Assembly: GCA_008711295.1 (NCBI GenBank)
Contig: VUYV01000003.1
Span: 6,645,010-6,709,009, forward strand
DNA: 64,000 nucleotides
Direction of reading: 5' to 3'
Origin: Anarhynchus alexandrinus
Taxonomy: Eukaryota; Chordata; Aves; Charadriiformes; Charadriidae
Made by a program: the position numbers and the translations under genes. This document shows positions 46,701 through 58,400 of this stretch, piece by piece. How positions within the stretch are numbered: position 1 is the stretch's first letter; each line of letters begins with the position of its first letter. The notes under the pieces are model-generated. The model was not told where the DNA came from. It made no database searches and saw only the letters and a list, made by a program, of their open reading frames with translations.

Positions 46701-49700
46701 AGTAGGCTGTACATACTCTAAATATACCCTTCTGCTCAAGAAGTTGAATTGGCCCAAAATGAGAAAGTGAGAAACTGTGTATCAGTCTGAGAGTCGTTGT
46801 TATAGCTGTGGTTTTCATTAAGAAATCCTAGATTCAGTTTTCTGAGTTTTGCTGCCCCACATTGGGATTACAAGAAACTACTTCACAAAAATCTAACTAA
46901 AAGGCAAAAAGCAGTGATAAAAGCAAAGTGAAGGTATATGAAAGCCATACATTTTGTAACAGTTTCATGTAGTGTCTATAATACAGCCATATTTCCTCTA
47001 TCCTTAATTGTAGCATAGCAACGCTAACAGTTTTTGCACTTGTGAATTTGTGCTTTTAACTGTTTATCAGATCTTACTTACAGTTCCTAGCTTCTTTTCT
47101 TTTTTTTGCCGCTCCCAGTTTCCCTTATACAATGAACACTCAATTTTATTTGTCTCAGTTAAACGATTGTATTTTTGAAATTATTTAATTTATTTTGGTC
47201 CTAATTTGCACAGGCTTGGACTCAGTCCTGCAGTTCTATATTCATTCTAAATTGTATGTGTAAGGAGTTTTAATAGGTCCAGCGCTATTAGTTGCCTTTT
47301 CTGTTTTGTTACACTCTGATTATCCAAGAATTTTTATATAGAATTGATGGCTTGAAGAACAATGGGCTCTTCTGACAAATTGGGGAGGAAAGGATTGAAT
47401 GAAACTAATGCCAGTTTCTATATAACACAACTCATTCCTTCTCTATCAAATCATACTTGCTTTCTATTTTGAACTTTCCTTCCTTTCTCATGTCCAGACT
47501 GTGGCGTATTGTGTAAATACTCAAAAGATTACTTTTGTTAATGGGTAGATGCTACTATAAAACAAATTATACTCCTGAAGTATAGCTTTTGAATTTGTCA
47601 AAGTATTGACAGTATTTTCTGAGTGAAGTACTGCTAGCTAGGCTTTCCCCAAGACATATGAGCTTAGGTGCCTAACAGATGTATCAGTTTTTTATTTTAC
47701 GGGCTCACGTTAGACATTGTGCTGTCGATAGAATTGCCCAAACCTTAAGAACTTTTCTGCAGGACTCTATCCCAAAAACAGTGCTTGCACCACTGATAGA
47801 GTTACACCTCAGTCTGTGTTTCACTCATGATCATGGTAAGTCTCAGTTCTAGGCCCAGTTATGATGTGACCTGAATTGTTGCTCTGTCCTTGAATTGTTA
47901 TGATGATGGCCAAATCTCTTGAGTGGATGACAGGGCAAAATTGGGAGTTGGAGTTTCAGAAGACTTTTCTCTTTGGTCAAAGTGAGATAGTATAGGCAAC
48001 AATAGCACAATGCTGAGCCACCGAGCTGGATGTTTTCTTGAACAACTCTCACAGTCTCTTTTCATTGTCATTGTTCAGAATTCACAGTTATGGCCCAAAA
48101 TACCCTGCTCAAGTGTTCAATCTAAACAGTTGGTTTCATCTGATTAAATCACAGGTTGGGCTAATGACGAAGGCTAATTGACTGAAGCAAAATCCAGACA
48201 GGACTGATGGACTGGTGCTAATGAAATAAAGAAATTAAATACTTGAAATTTAAAGGAGGGATTGCATCTTTTCCTATAAGCGAGGTCTTGAGATCATTAC
48301 TTTCTGTCAAGTTTGGATTTTATCTAATGGGATTCCTCCTCAATTCTCAGTGGTTGTTACTAGGAGAGACACAGATCAAGATACGCACCTGTGCTTAACT
48401 AGAAGGCTGTAAAATCCTTTCTGCTTTAGTGGAATTTGGTAATGCTATTGAAATATTTATCTTTGAGATTAGAACATTAATATCCTTTATATAGAATTTA
48501 AATTTAAATCAACGTGCAGATGAAAAGTAGTGTAGATGTGGTGATTCTCTTATTATGCAAACGCCTCACACTGAATACCTATCAGTCCTTTGTGATCCGT
48601 CTATCAAATGGTGAAATAGGATAGGTAAGGATCTGCTTATTTGTGAGACTGTCTTTTAGGGTATCTTAATTTTATTTTTAAACTGTTGGTTAAAATGAGA
48701 GGAAGAATTTATCTGTTTGTCCATACATTTTTAGGTAAGTTTTCTATTCTCCATCTTTGGTTTAGAAATTGTCTGACGGTATGGCTTTTATGAATGTGTG
48801 GATATACTGAAGACAGATTGTTTTTAACCCACTGACATTGTAGAGAGAGCAGTGCTTTCAATTATTAACTTAAGTCCCTGCAACAAGACACCTTGATAAT
48901 CAGGCTTCTAATGTCTAGATCAATGAAATAAAATATATGCTTCTATTGCATTACTTCAGTAATGTATTCAGTTTTATCTGAGTCAAAAACATTTTTCCTT
49001 GTCTTGTTCATCTCACTGGTTGACATGATTCTAATGACAAGTAATGAAAAGACCTATTTATACCAAGCTGCAGCATTACTGACACCATATAACTATCGCT
49101 CTGTGCAAGAGTGCAAGAGTGAAGGCAACCCTAAAATACAGACTTTTCACACATTTTGATGATTTTACATGGAATGAAAGAATAAGATTTGCTTGTTGTT
49201 AGCACAGTATAAAAACACTTAAACAAAACACTGTTCTCTTAAATTAGGTTGGTATCTCACACCACTAAAAAAATAAACATGAAGAGGGAAAAAAAGGAAT
49301 AATCAAAAGAAGCTCCTTATTCTTTAGTGCAGGAGTTAATATCTGCACTAAAAGGCCGTTACAGTTAAGATCTGAGTCTTGTCTGTGGAGAAGTACGTGT
49401 TTAATTTCAGGTACCTAACTATTGCATTGACTGCAGTAGGCAACATTTCCTGTTCTGATATTCTCAAATATACAAAATCAGAGATTGACAGTGAAATGGA
49501 AGTTATTTTTTAAATACAGACTTTAACTGTCTTCAAAATTGGGTTAGCATAGGCTTTGAGATTTACTGATGGCTCTACAGTGTGTGAATCCTGAGTATTA
49601 AAATAATGCAAAATTAAAAATATCTCAAATTCATTGTTTATAGTGTTTTAACATTGTTTTTCCAATAGTTATGATTGAAATAATAGATCTTAATATTTAA

Positions 49701-51299
49701 TTATTTTTGTTTGTTTGTTTTGGGATGTTACTATTAAACTGAGAGTTCTAAAATTAATTTTAAAATGAGGGAAGATCTTGATAAATGTAAGTATTACAAA
49801 CTCCAGTAAGGGAAAGAGCTTAGGTAGAACTAAACCAAAACCTTTATTGCTTATGAAATCCTACTTAGCATCTTTGGATTTGCCCTGCCATCAGTTCCAT
49901 TGCTGTTCTGTGGTACATCAGGAATACGTTTTCTTGCCAGATGCAGGTGTCTGACCATTGTTACTGAGCGTTTTGAACTTTCCACTCCATAGGTCAGGCT
50001 TCATTTTCATCCATAGACTTGCTGGTCAGTTTTTCAGTTGCTCGGATTGTGAAATGACAGGTCCTTGGAGGAAAAGGTGCTTGTCCTCCCTGGGCATTCC
50101 TGGAGACAGCTACCTCTGCAGCCCATCCTCCATGGAGCCTGCCTGAAATCTAATGACTTGGCTGCTAGGAAGCCCTTACAGATTTTGCTTCTTCTCTTGC
50201 TTTCTTTCATTCTACACTTATTTCAAACATATCAGAATGAGCGTATCTCCAATCTTTGTTTTCACTAGTTTCTGTCACAAATGTGACAGTCTGCTTCCTA
50301 AGATGGTCTTCTCCTGTGAATATGTTTTAAAATAAAATTTTTAAAAGAGATGTCTTTATTACCAGGGACATGTCTTTACGAGAGTAAACTTGCACAGTCT
50401 TAAGGATTTTTTTTTTTTAAAAAAAGGCTTTTAGTTTGGTCTTTTTTTGTGCTCTGGAAAAATGAAACTGGTTGTTTAGATGCAGCACAAATTATTTTAT
50501 CAGATAAGATTGCTCCTGAAAGAAGATTGCTCCTGCCTCTGAAAAATTGTGATTTCTTTTTTTAAACTAACATTGCATTTAATAGGCCTGTGTATTAACT
50601 TTTCATACCTTTGTTAAGAATTTAATTTCTCTCTATTAACTGAACAGGGGAGGGAGCAAAAGTACTTTTCTGATTTTCTTCATCACTAATTCACAATGAC
50701 CTAATACATGGGGAAAGTCAACTCAGGATTGCTATTTAGACCCACTTTGAAAAGAAACCAAGTTCTTCTTAATTTTCCCTTTTTACAACCCCACTTATCA
50801 CCCCAACATCTATTCCTCCGTAGAACTTAGACATCATCTTTCCCAGCAAGTTAATATAGTTTCAATGTAAAGAACTTATGACTTGGATTTATGCCTCATT
50901 TTTAATCACAGTAATAAGCTTACCAATTTGACTATCTCTATGAGTGATCCAAATCTTTGTCCTCATAATTCACAGTGAAGTTTTGAATGCTCAGCCATTC
51001 CAGTGAAACTCAAACTTAGACAGACTGATAAACATCTACACTTTCCAGTCACTTGCACAAAATGTTATATTAAGTATTTGGAGCACAACAGTTCAGCCAG
51101 GGAAGAGTTATTCCTTGATTGCTGCTCAGAAGGTAACTGTAGCTAATGATGAACTTGACTGGACAGTATGAAGGAAAAAGACAGGCTAATTGTGCCTGCC
51201 ACATACTGTACGTGTCAGGGAGAATAGTTTCATAGTAATTTTCACCTCCTGACAAACTGGAACCCCAATTAGAATTAGTGGAAGACATCCCATAAATAA
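40725..51299. other. AT-rich non-coding stretch, no gene seen
   Basis: More than 10 kb without a supportable gene. All open frames are short and lack motifs. Homopolymer A or T runs (for example 42474-42486, 44040-44048, 50408-50426), a TTTG run at 49707-49723 and a duplicated agattgctcctg near 50506-50535 are the only local structures noted. No CpG-rich patch occurs here. Confidence 0.6.
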
Positions 51300-51386
51300 T
51301 CATAGAATCATAGAATGGTTTAGATTGGAAGGGACCTGAAAGATCACCTAGTTCCAACCCCCTGCCATGGTCAGGGACACCTCCTA

Positions 51387-52560
51387 CTAGACCAGGCTGC
51401 TCAAAGTCCCATCCAACCTGGCCTTGAACACCTCCAGGGATGGGGTAGCCACAGCTTCTCTGGGCAACGTGTTCCAGTGTCTCACCAGCCTCACAGTAAA
51501 GAATTTCTTTGTAATATATAATCTAAATCTCCCCTCTTTCAGTTTAAAACTGTTACCACTCATCCTATCACTACACTCCATGATAAAGAGTCCCTCCCCA
51601 TCTTTCCTGTAGCCCCTTTAGTTACTGGAATAGGCTACAAGGCCTCGCCGGAGCCTTCTCTTCTCCAGGCTGAACAACCCCAACTCTCTCAGCCTGTCCT
51701 CATATGAGAGGTGTGCCTTCCCTCTGACCATTTTTGTGGCCCTCCTCTGGACCTGCTCCAACAGGTCCATGTCTTTCCTGTGCTGAGGACCCCAGAGCTG
51801 GATTCAGTACTCCAGGAGGGGTCGCACGAGAGCAGAGTAGAGGGACAGAATCATCTCCCTCGAACTGCTGGCCACACTTCTTTTGATGAAGTGCAGGATG
51901 GGGTTGGCTTTCTGGGCTGCAAGTGCACATTGTCAGCTCATGTCCAGCTTTTCATCCACCCCCAAGTCCTTCTCCACAGGGCTGCTCTCAATCCCTTCAT
52001 CCCCCATCCTGCATTGATACCAGGGGTTTCCCCAACCCAGGTGCAGGACCCTGCACTTGGCCTTGTTGAACCTCATGAGGTTCACATGGGCCCACTTCTT
52101 GAGCTTGTCCAGGACCCTCTGGATGGCATCCGTTCCCTCAGGTGTTCCCAAACTTGATCTTCTCTTACAGTGGGAAGGTCTTTGCTCCCCCAGTCCCTGT
52201 CTTGCAGCCCATCCACTCGAGAGGGGTGGAAAGAGAGGTTGCCAGTGAAGACTGATGCAAAAGAGTTGTTGAGTACTTTAGCCTTCTCGTCCATTGTTAG
52301 CAGTTTGGCAGTCTTGCTCATCAGGTGGGCTACACTTTCTTTGACCTTCCTTTTCTGTCTGACGTACCTGTAGAAAACCTTCTTATTATTCTTTGTGTCC
52401 CTGGCCAAGTTCAGCTCCAGCCATGCCTTGGTGTTCCTAACCCCATCCTACACATCTGGGCAGTGTCACTATACTCTTCCCAGAATACCTGTCCCTGCTT
52501 CCACTGCCTGTGTATTTCCTTCTTGCCTTTTAGTTTGAGGAGCCCCTGGCTCCCCTTCAT
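51387..52560 (-). pseudogene. Broken CR1 ORF2 lacking the reverse transcriptase core
   Basis: The remnant starts with the linker that follows the endonuclease (QWKQGQVFWEEYSDTAQMC near 52510-52450, then after a frameshift WLELNLARDTKNNKKVFYRY near 52430-52370). It continues with [20 protein letters not shown] and [20 protein letters not shown] down to about 52150. There it jumps directly to [20 protein letters not shown], so the segment that should hold the GVPQG box and the catalytic aspartates is absent. The C-terminal part continues to FKARLDGTLSSLV at 51387. Several frames are used. No enzyme activity is possible. Confidence 0.8.
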
Positions 52561-52701
52561 AAGATTTCAAGCGTGCTCCAGTACAGCCAGCACATCTCAG
52601 AGCAATGGGCTGAGGGCCCTCGCTAGCACCCCGTCCCTCTAACCTTGGCTTGTCATCCCACAGCTAGTCACAGGCAAGCCTGATATTATGCCTCTCCCCC
52701 T

Positions 52702-53943
52702 TCAAGCTCTGACAGAGTCTGTCTCAGAGTTTAAAGCTCTGTCATTGAGCCACAATAGCTTGTGACCGAGGAAGGTCTTCTCCCTTTCATAAAGGTGAAT
52801 CCCATCCAACACCAGCATGCCTGGTGCCGTGTGTACCATCCCATTATCAAAAATCCAAAACTGTGTCAGTGACACCAGCCACAGAGCCATGTATTTATCA
52901 AGCGGGCCTGTCTGTTTCTTCCAGTGTCGCTGTCCGCAACTGGAAGAAGAGAGGAAAAAACAACACATGTTCCAGATTCCCCTACCAACCATCCCAAGGC
53001 CCTGATGTCTCTTTTGATCACCCTTGGGCTATGTGTTGCAGCTTCATCACCACTTACATGGAGGAGCAATAATGAGTAATAGTCCAAGGGCTGTACCAGG
53101 CTAGGAAGTTTCCTAGTGATGTCCCTAACCCAGGCTCCAGAGAGGCAGCAGACTTCCCTAAAAGGAGGGTCCATCTGGCATATTTGGCCCTCTGTTCCCC
53201 TCAGAAGGGAGTCACCTACAACTATAACCCATCCTTTCTTCCTCATGGAAGTGGTCTTGATGGGGGGGTAGGGCTTTCTGACCCTGGCAACACCTCTAGT
53301 GTAGATGGAACATCACCCATATCATCTATTGATTGGCCTTCCACATCCAGAGCCTCATACCTGTTGTACAGAGGCACCTGGGAAGGCAAAGTGGGCAATG
53401 AAGGAGTTTGCATGCTACCCCAAGCACTGACTTGCCTCCATTTGCTCCTCTCCTTTAGCTACTACTTGGCAGGAGAGGATACAGGATCCCCTTGAGCTTG
53501 TTTTTTTTCTGGTGGCTGTTCCCATTTCTGTCTCAGGGAGGCCAGAGCATGGTTCCACTGGTCTATCTCTTTCTCAGGCTCTCTAATGCTCACTAACCTT
53601 TCTACTTTCTCTTGTAGCTCTGCCATCAGGCTGAGCAGATCATCCACCTGGTCACACCTCGCACAGCTGTACTCACTACTGCCATCCATTAGAGTGAAAG
53701 GCTCTGGCACACCTGGCAGCATGGGACCTGGGTGGCTGCATGTTTTCATGGGAGCTCTGTCTGGGTTGCCACATCCCTTCTGGCAAGTGCAGAGGACATG
53801 GCTTTCTGCTGGGTGGATACCAGAGTTAATGTCCTTCTGAGAGGGTGATGATCACCAACTGAACTCACCTCTTGAGCTGGTAGGGTGACTACGACCTTCT
53901 GCGGGAACTGCCACATGAACTGCTGCGTGGACTGCCACGCCAT
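52702..53943 (-). pseudogene. Broken CR1 ORF1 (coiled coil plus esterase-like domain)
   Basis: CR1-type LINEs encode a first protein with an SGNH/GDSL esterase-like domain. Here the frames in order are: 53943-53746, ending DVATQTELP; 53749-53462, with CARCDQVDDLLSLMAELQEK, a cysteine pair followed by a predicted coiled coil; 53246-52866, with VVGDSLLRGTEGQ, whose GDS is the expected nucleophile block; and 52992-52702, with DGIHLYERE, whose D and H fit the last catalytic block. Successive parts lie in different frames, so at least three frameshifts separate them and no functional protein is possible. Domain assignment is by motif and by knowledge of the CR1 family. Confidence 0.75.
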
Positions 53944-54200
53944 GCCCTGGCTGAAACACTATGCCCACTTTGCCCACTCTGTTGGCAGCGTTTTTGGTCA
54001 CTCGTGCTCCCCAGGTTGCTTTTTCTAGGTGTGTGGGTGGTTACAGTTGCTCTGGCAATGCCCAGGCCTTGTCAGCGCCTCGTGCGAGAGCTGCTGGCTC
54101 CTGGCAGGTCTCTCTGCTGCCCTGGAGTTTCCCTGCCTCAGGAAGGATCTGCGCCAAGATCTGGTGCTCTGCTGCAGGTCAGGCCAGGTGTCACTAAGAT

Positions 54201-54799
54201 AAACCTTTTAAATCTTGTGGCTTTTTAGTGCATTTTTTCTTAAAGGCTTCCAAGAAGTGAGCTGGAGAATAGATGACTCTAGTCACTAAATGAAAGCTAA
54301 TTTACAAAGTTTATAAACTGGGAAAATGCTCACATCTTTTGCTTCTGGGAATTATGCTGGCCATTTAAGTACCTTTTCTGACCTTACAAAATACTGAGGA
54401 TCATCATTTTGCAGTGTGCTTGTACTGTATCAAAAATCATGCTGAAATGTTCCATAGCAAGACAATTTTCAGACATCAAGCTGTCACTAACATAGCAGTT
54501 TCCTACTATATATAGTTGCCAATTACTAACAAGTAGAGACAATGCAAAGTTTACAGTCTACAGTGTTTCCACAAACTTTCTTGGATGACAGAGATAAAAA
54601 CTCAGCTAGAAGTTTCTCATTAGGTTTTTTTTTTCTCCTCTTTACAACAGGCACTTTCTGGTAGAAGCCACCTCCATTCTCTCATTGGTATAAAATAGAA
54701 GTCTGTCTCCCTCATTTCAGTGTATTGCTTTGAAACTGCTTCTGAAATCATTTAGGTCTAGTGGTTTGAAACTGTGAAGAGGAAACACTAAACGAGGGT
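54201..54799. other. Short non-coding stretch, no gene seen
   Basis: AT-rich DNA between the CR1 copy and the next repeat. No ORF or motif is supported. Confidence 0.5.
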
Positions 54800-55400
54800 C
54801 TGTTTTGCACTGCGGCAGACGATGGTGGTGGTGAAAGAGAGTGTGCAAGAGAGTTGGCGCAGGGCTCTTTCTGGACCTCAGTAAGGAAAGCTCAACGACA
54901 AATGGCTTAATAAGATACCCGCTTTAATAAGATGGAATGAGAAGAGAAATATAGACAGAGAAAGTCTTGCATCTCTTCAGATGCTGGGCACCCCCCGTTC
55001 GTGCAGCATCAGTTGGAGCTTGAATGGATTTTTGCCATGGTGCTGTGGAGAGCAGATGCTGTTCGTGGAGAGGAGCTCTCCCTTTTGGTCATCTGAGCTG
55101 TCACGTAATGTCCTCACAAGAAAACAACTCTGTTTCTCAAGGATGATCTCATGAGAACTTCCTGCTGCACAGGTAAAGGCCAGGCCAGGCAGGTGCTGTA
55201 ATGGTAGGTACCAAGTGGGAGCTGCCTGCAGCCTCCTTGATTAAAATGAGTTGGCTGAGTTTGTCCTGCACAAATTGCACAGCACAGGCCAGCCTGAAGC
55301 CACGCTGGACGAGCAGCACAGCACGGGCCTGCGCCTGCTCAAGTTAACTGTTGTGTGGATCACTGACTCCTGAAAGTGCAACTGTTTCTTGGTCAGGATC
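54800..55400 (-). repeat. Unclassified interspersed repeat, family A (larger copy)
   Basis: Positions 55208-55226 are the exact reverse complement of 2790-2808, and similarity extends to about 55150. The surrounding 54.8-55.4 kb is more GC-rich than its flanks and lacks a coding frame, consistent with a longer copy of the same repeat. Its ends were not located. An LTR is possible but no TG...CA ends with target duplication were found. Confidence 0.4.
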
Positions 55401-58400
55401 AATACGCTGTTGGAGTGGAATGATACAAAGGACTTATTTCTATGAATATGTATTGAAATTTATTAAAGGGCAAAATTAAGAAGAAAAGATGTGTGTCTTA
55501 AGCACAATTTGAGCAGAAAATACAAAATACTTCAGTGCATATGTTTTCTCTATAAATCTGAACTCTCTTTAGACAGAAAACAGGTATTAAAATATCTTGG
55601 CCTTGGTGGGGACAGTTCTGGGCATGATCAGTAGAAGGACTTCAGGTACTTAAGCTTTTACTATTTTGTAATAGGAGGTGTCAAGCTGTCTAAGGGACCC
55701 AGCCCTGTAAGCGTCCTAAAAACATTCATAGCCCTGGCTTCACCACAAAGCACAAAAGATGTATAAATTCAGAAATAAGGTGAGAAGGAAACTAATTCAA
55801 GAATACTAGAACTTCTGTTTTTCCTTTTTATTATTTTTTGTCATCCATGTCTAACAAAAAACTATGTGACAAAGAATTAACTGGTTTCAGGGTGTACGTC
55901 TAAGGCAGGCAGCTAAGTGATGGAGAAAAGATTTTTCAGTCTATATTTTCTTCAACTTTATCCATTGGGTGGCGCAGGCATCCTCCCTGCTTAGTATTCT
56001 GTGAATGTTATAATTCCTAGCCAGAGGTATTCAAAGGTGTACCTACCATTGTGTTTCTCAGACAAGTAAGAACTTTTAGCCTATATTTCAAGCTAAATGA
56101 TGCAAGCCAGCTCTTAAAGAAAAGCTGTATAACTGTGTCAGTTGTAGCTATGCTGTGCTGGAGCTGAAAATCCCTGGTGGGGAGATAAAATGATAATACA
56201 GCTTTTGGAGTGAAGTTGATTTGTGCCTGGCTAGTGGGGAGGTGGACTTGGGTTTGTTTGTGAATCATTCTGTGATTTTGCAGTTACTGGGGTATGCCAG
56301 CCCTTCTAACAGCTTGTTTCCATAGTATTTCCATATCTCTTCTCTGCTCTTTCTTCCTGCTCCTGGCCATACAGTCCTACCCCTTCACTGTGCTGCTCCA
56401 GAGCTTGCTGGATCCCTCAGCTGGCTGTCCACTTTGCACTAAATTAGTCTTTGAGCACTCTACTTTGTTGAAGCATCTTACAGGAGTTCCAAAACAAGGT
56501 AAAAAGAAAAAAGGTAGGAGCTGGATGAGGAAAGAGGAAGGATGCATGACCTCCCCCTCTCAGTGTGTCTGTGAGTTAGTCATCAAACTCGTATTTGAGA
56601 ATGTTGGTCCTAGAGCCAGGTACCTCCATCTAACATGGCTGCCATTAGTATCTTGCCCAAAATACTTACCAGAAATGCTTTACTAGGAAAAAAAAAAAGA
56701 GAGAAAAAAATAACAAAAAAAAAAGAGACCTGGCTTTTGAGGATGGCTTCCGAATAGTTGGAAGACATCTGCTGTCCTTGGTGAGGGGGATGGACAATCA
56801 GAGACACTTCTTTTGAAGTCAGTGTATTTATTTACACTATGTACAAGATGTATTAAACTATCAATACCAGGTGTATATAGTACCCACACATTTGCCCTTC
56901 TTCTCTAAGGTGGGATGTATCTATAGATGAATGAAATCAGTCCCTTTAATACAGGATTATCTCAATCCCTTTATCAAGCCCTAGCAGCCAAGTTGATGTA
57001 AAAACCAATTGCAGCTGAAAGAGGCTTTTTCTTATATATTATTTTCTATCTTCCCCTCTGCATCCTATGCAGATAGCCTTTCATTTTCATTGGATCAAGA
57101 ACTTACCAAACACTCTTGAGTATTTAGAGTATTTAACTCATTTAACTGGCAGTAGCCCCTTTCTTTTCTTTTTTGCGGCTCACTTAACTTTCTGTCATCT
57201 TAATGAATTAAATTTCCTTACAGGTGGCTTTGATAAGGGCACAAGAATAAGCACAAAGTAAGCGGTGGATGCATACCATGAAGTATGAGGAGTGGAGACG
57301 AGTGGATGATGAGATGGAGCAGAAGGGTAGCTTACCACTGCCAGGAGGGACAGATCTTCCTGTGTTGGTTCACTGGATTTGGTGAAGCTATGTTCTTCAA
57401 AGAGATGACAGTAACTTGTGCTGATGAATGTCTTGAAAATGATTATTCAGTGAACAGAGGTGGGCAGTGCAGAACAAGATTCACCAGTTAAGTACATTTT
57501 AAAAGTTAGAACTGCTCAAGTTGAGGGCAGCTCCTACAGTGTTCTGGAAACACAAACCTGGAGGGCATTTCAAGGTATCTGCAGGTCTTATCTTCTGTAC
57601 TGAAACAAGCTTAAATGTAACTGCCATAATTGTCATGCACCTTATTCTTTAATTAACATGAACATGTTTGTGAGTGGCCTGCACAGATAGACATTTCTTA
57701 AAAGTACCATTGCTTTTGAGTTAATACCAAGATTTTCAGTGGAAATGCTGGTAATTAGGCATTTAAGTTGGTGTCCTGTTTTTGAAAGTTTTGAATGCTT
57801 ATCGTGTCCCAGTTTCTACTAAAAATGCCTTCCTTCCCTCAAATGCAACTATAGAAAATAACTTTTCACCCTCTCTCTGGATTTTAATTCATTACTGGCT
57901 CTAGAACTTCTCAGCCTGGCAATGCTAGACTTGGGCATAGAAGGTATCATTTACTATCTGTTCTATAAAACCAGCGATGACTGAAGCTTTCTCCTTGTCT
58001 CCAGAGCCTGACAGATTGATCCATTTAAATCGACACATTTTTCACCCTTACTCTATTAATCTATGCTTCATTTGTCTCAACGTCTTGAAAGCTATACTGA
58101 GTTCTCAGAACATCTCAATCAGGCGCTGCTGAAATTGTGAACAGCTGCCACCACTGATCTTCGGAATTCATACAGTGTGGTTTACTGTCAGACCTTGAAA
58201 ATCAAATTCTTTTGCAGATGCTAAAGGTCCCATAGCGTTTAATGGGACCACTCACTGAGTTGTGCCACACTCCTTTGCCATAACTCTCTTGTGTCTCTAA
58301 CTGTGTATACTTTTCAATGCATCAACTAATGCCCAGCCTGTTTAGAGGTGGCTGAATGTCACTGATGATGTATTGGTTTATGCACAGCTAGCAAGGACTT

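Larger units (their letters stand above)
51300..54200 (-). mobile_element. CR1 LINE retaining its 5' region, with internal deletions
   Basis: Read on the minus strand, the copy runs from a GC-rich leader (54200 down to about 53950), through ORF1 (about 53943-52702), a short ORF2 remnant (about 52560-51387), to a 3' end carrying the tail octamers in reverse (catagaatcatagaatgg at 51301-51318). It is about 2.9 kb against roughly 4.5 kb for a full element. Most of the endonuclease and the catalytic core of the reverse transcriptase are missing, while the 5' end is present, the opposite of the usual 5' truncation. The coding regions carry several frameshifts, so it is dead. It could be a copy of a deleted master element or a full insertion deleted later. 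The exact 5' boundary is uncertain by some tens of bases. Confidence 0.88.

Noticed and set aside
52325..52642. Plus-strand frames of 60-150 codons across 51.4-54.2 kb
   Set aside because: They are antisense shadows of the minus-strand CR1 reading frames.
56294..56686. A 130-codon plus-strand frame with a hydrophobic start
   Set aside because: No recognisable motif, no splice or promoter context, and it runs through low-complexity K-rich sequence.
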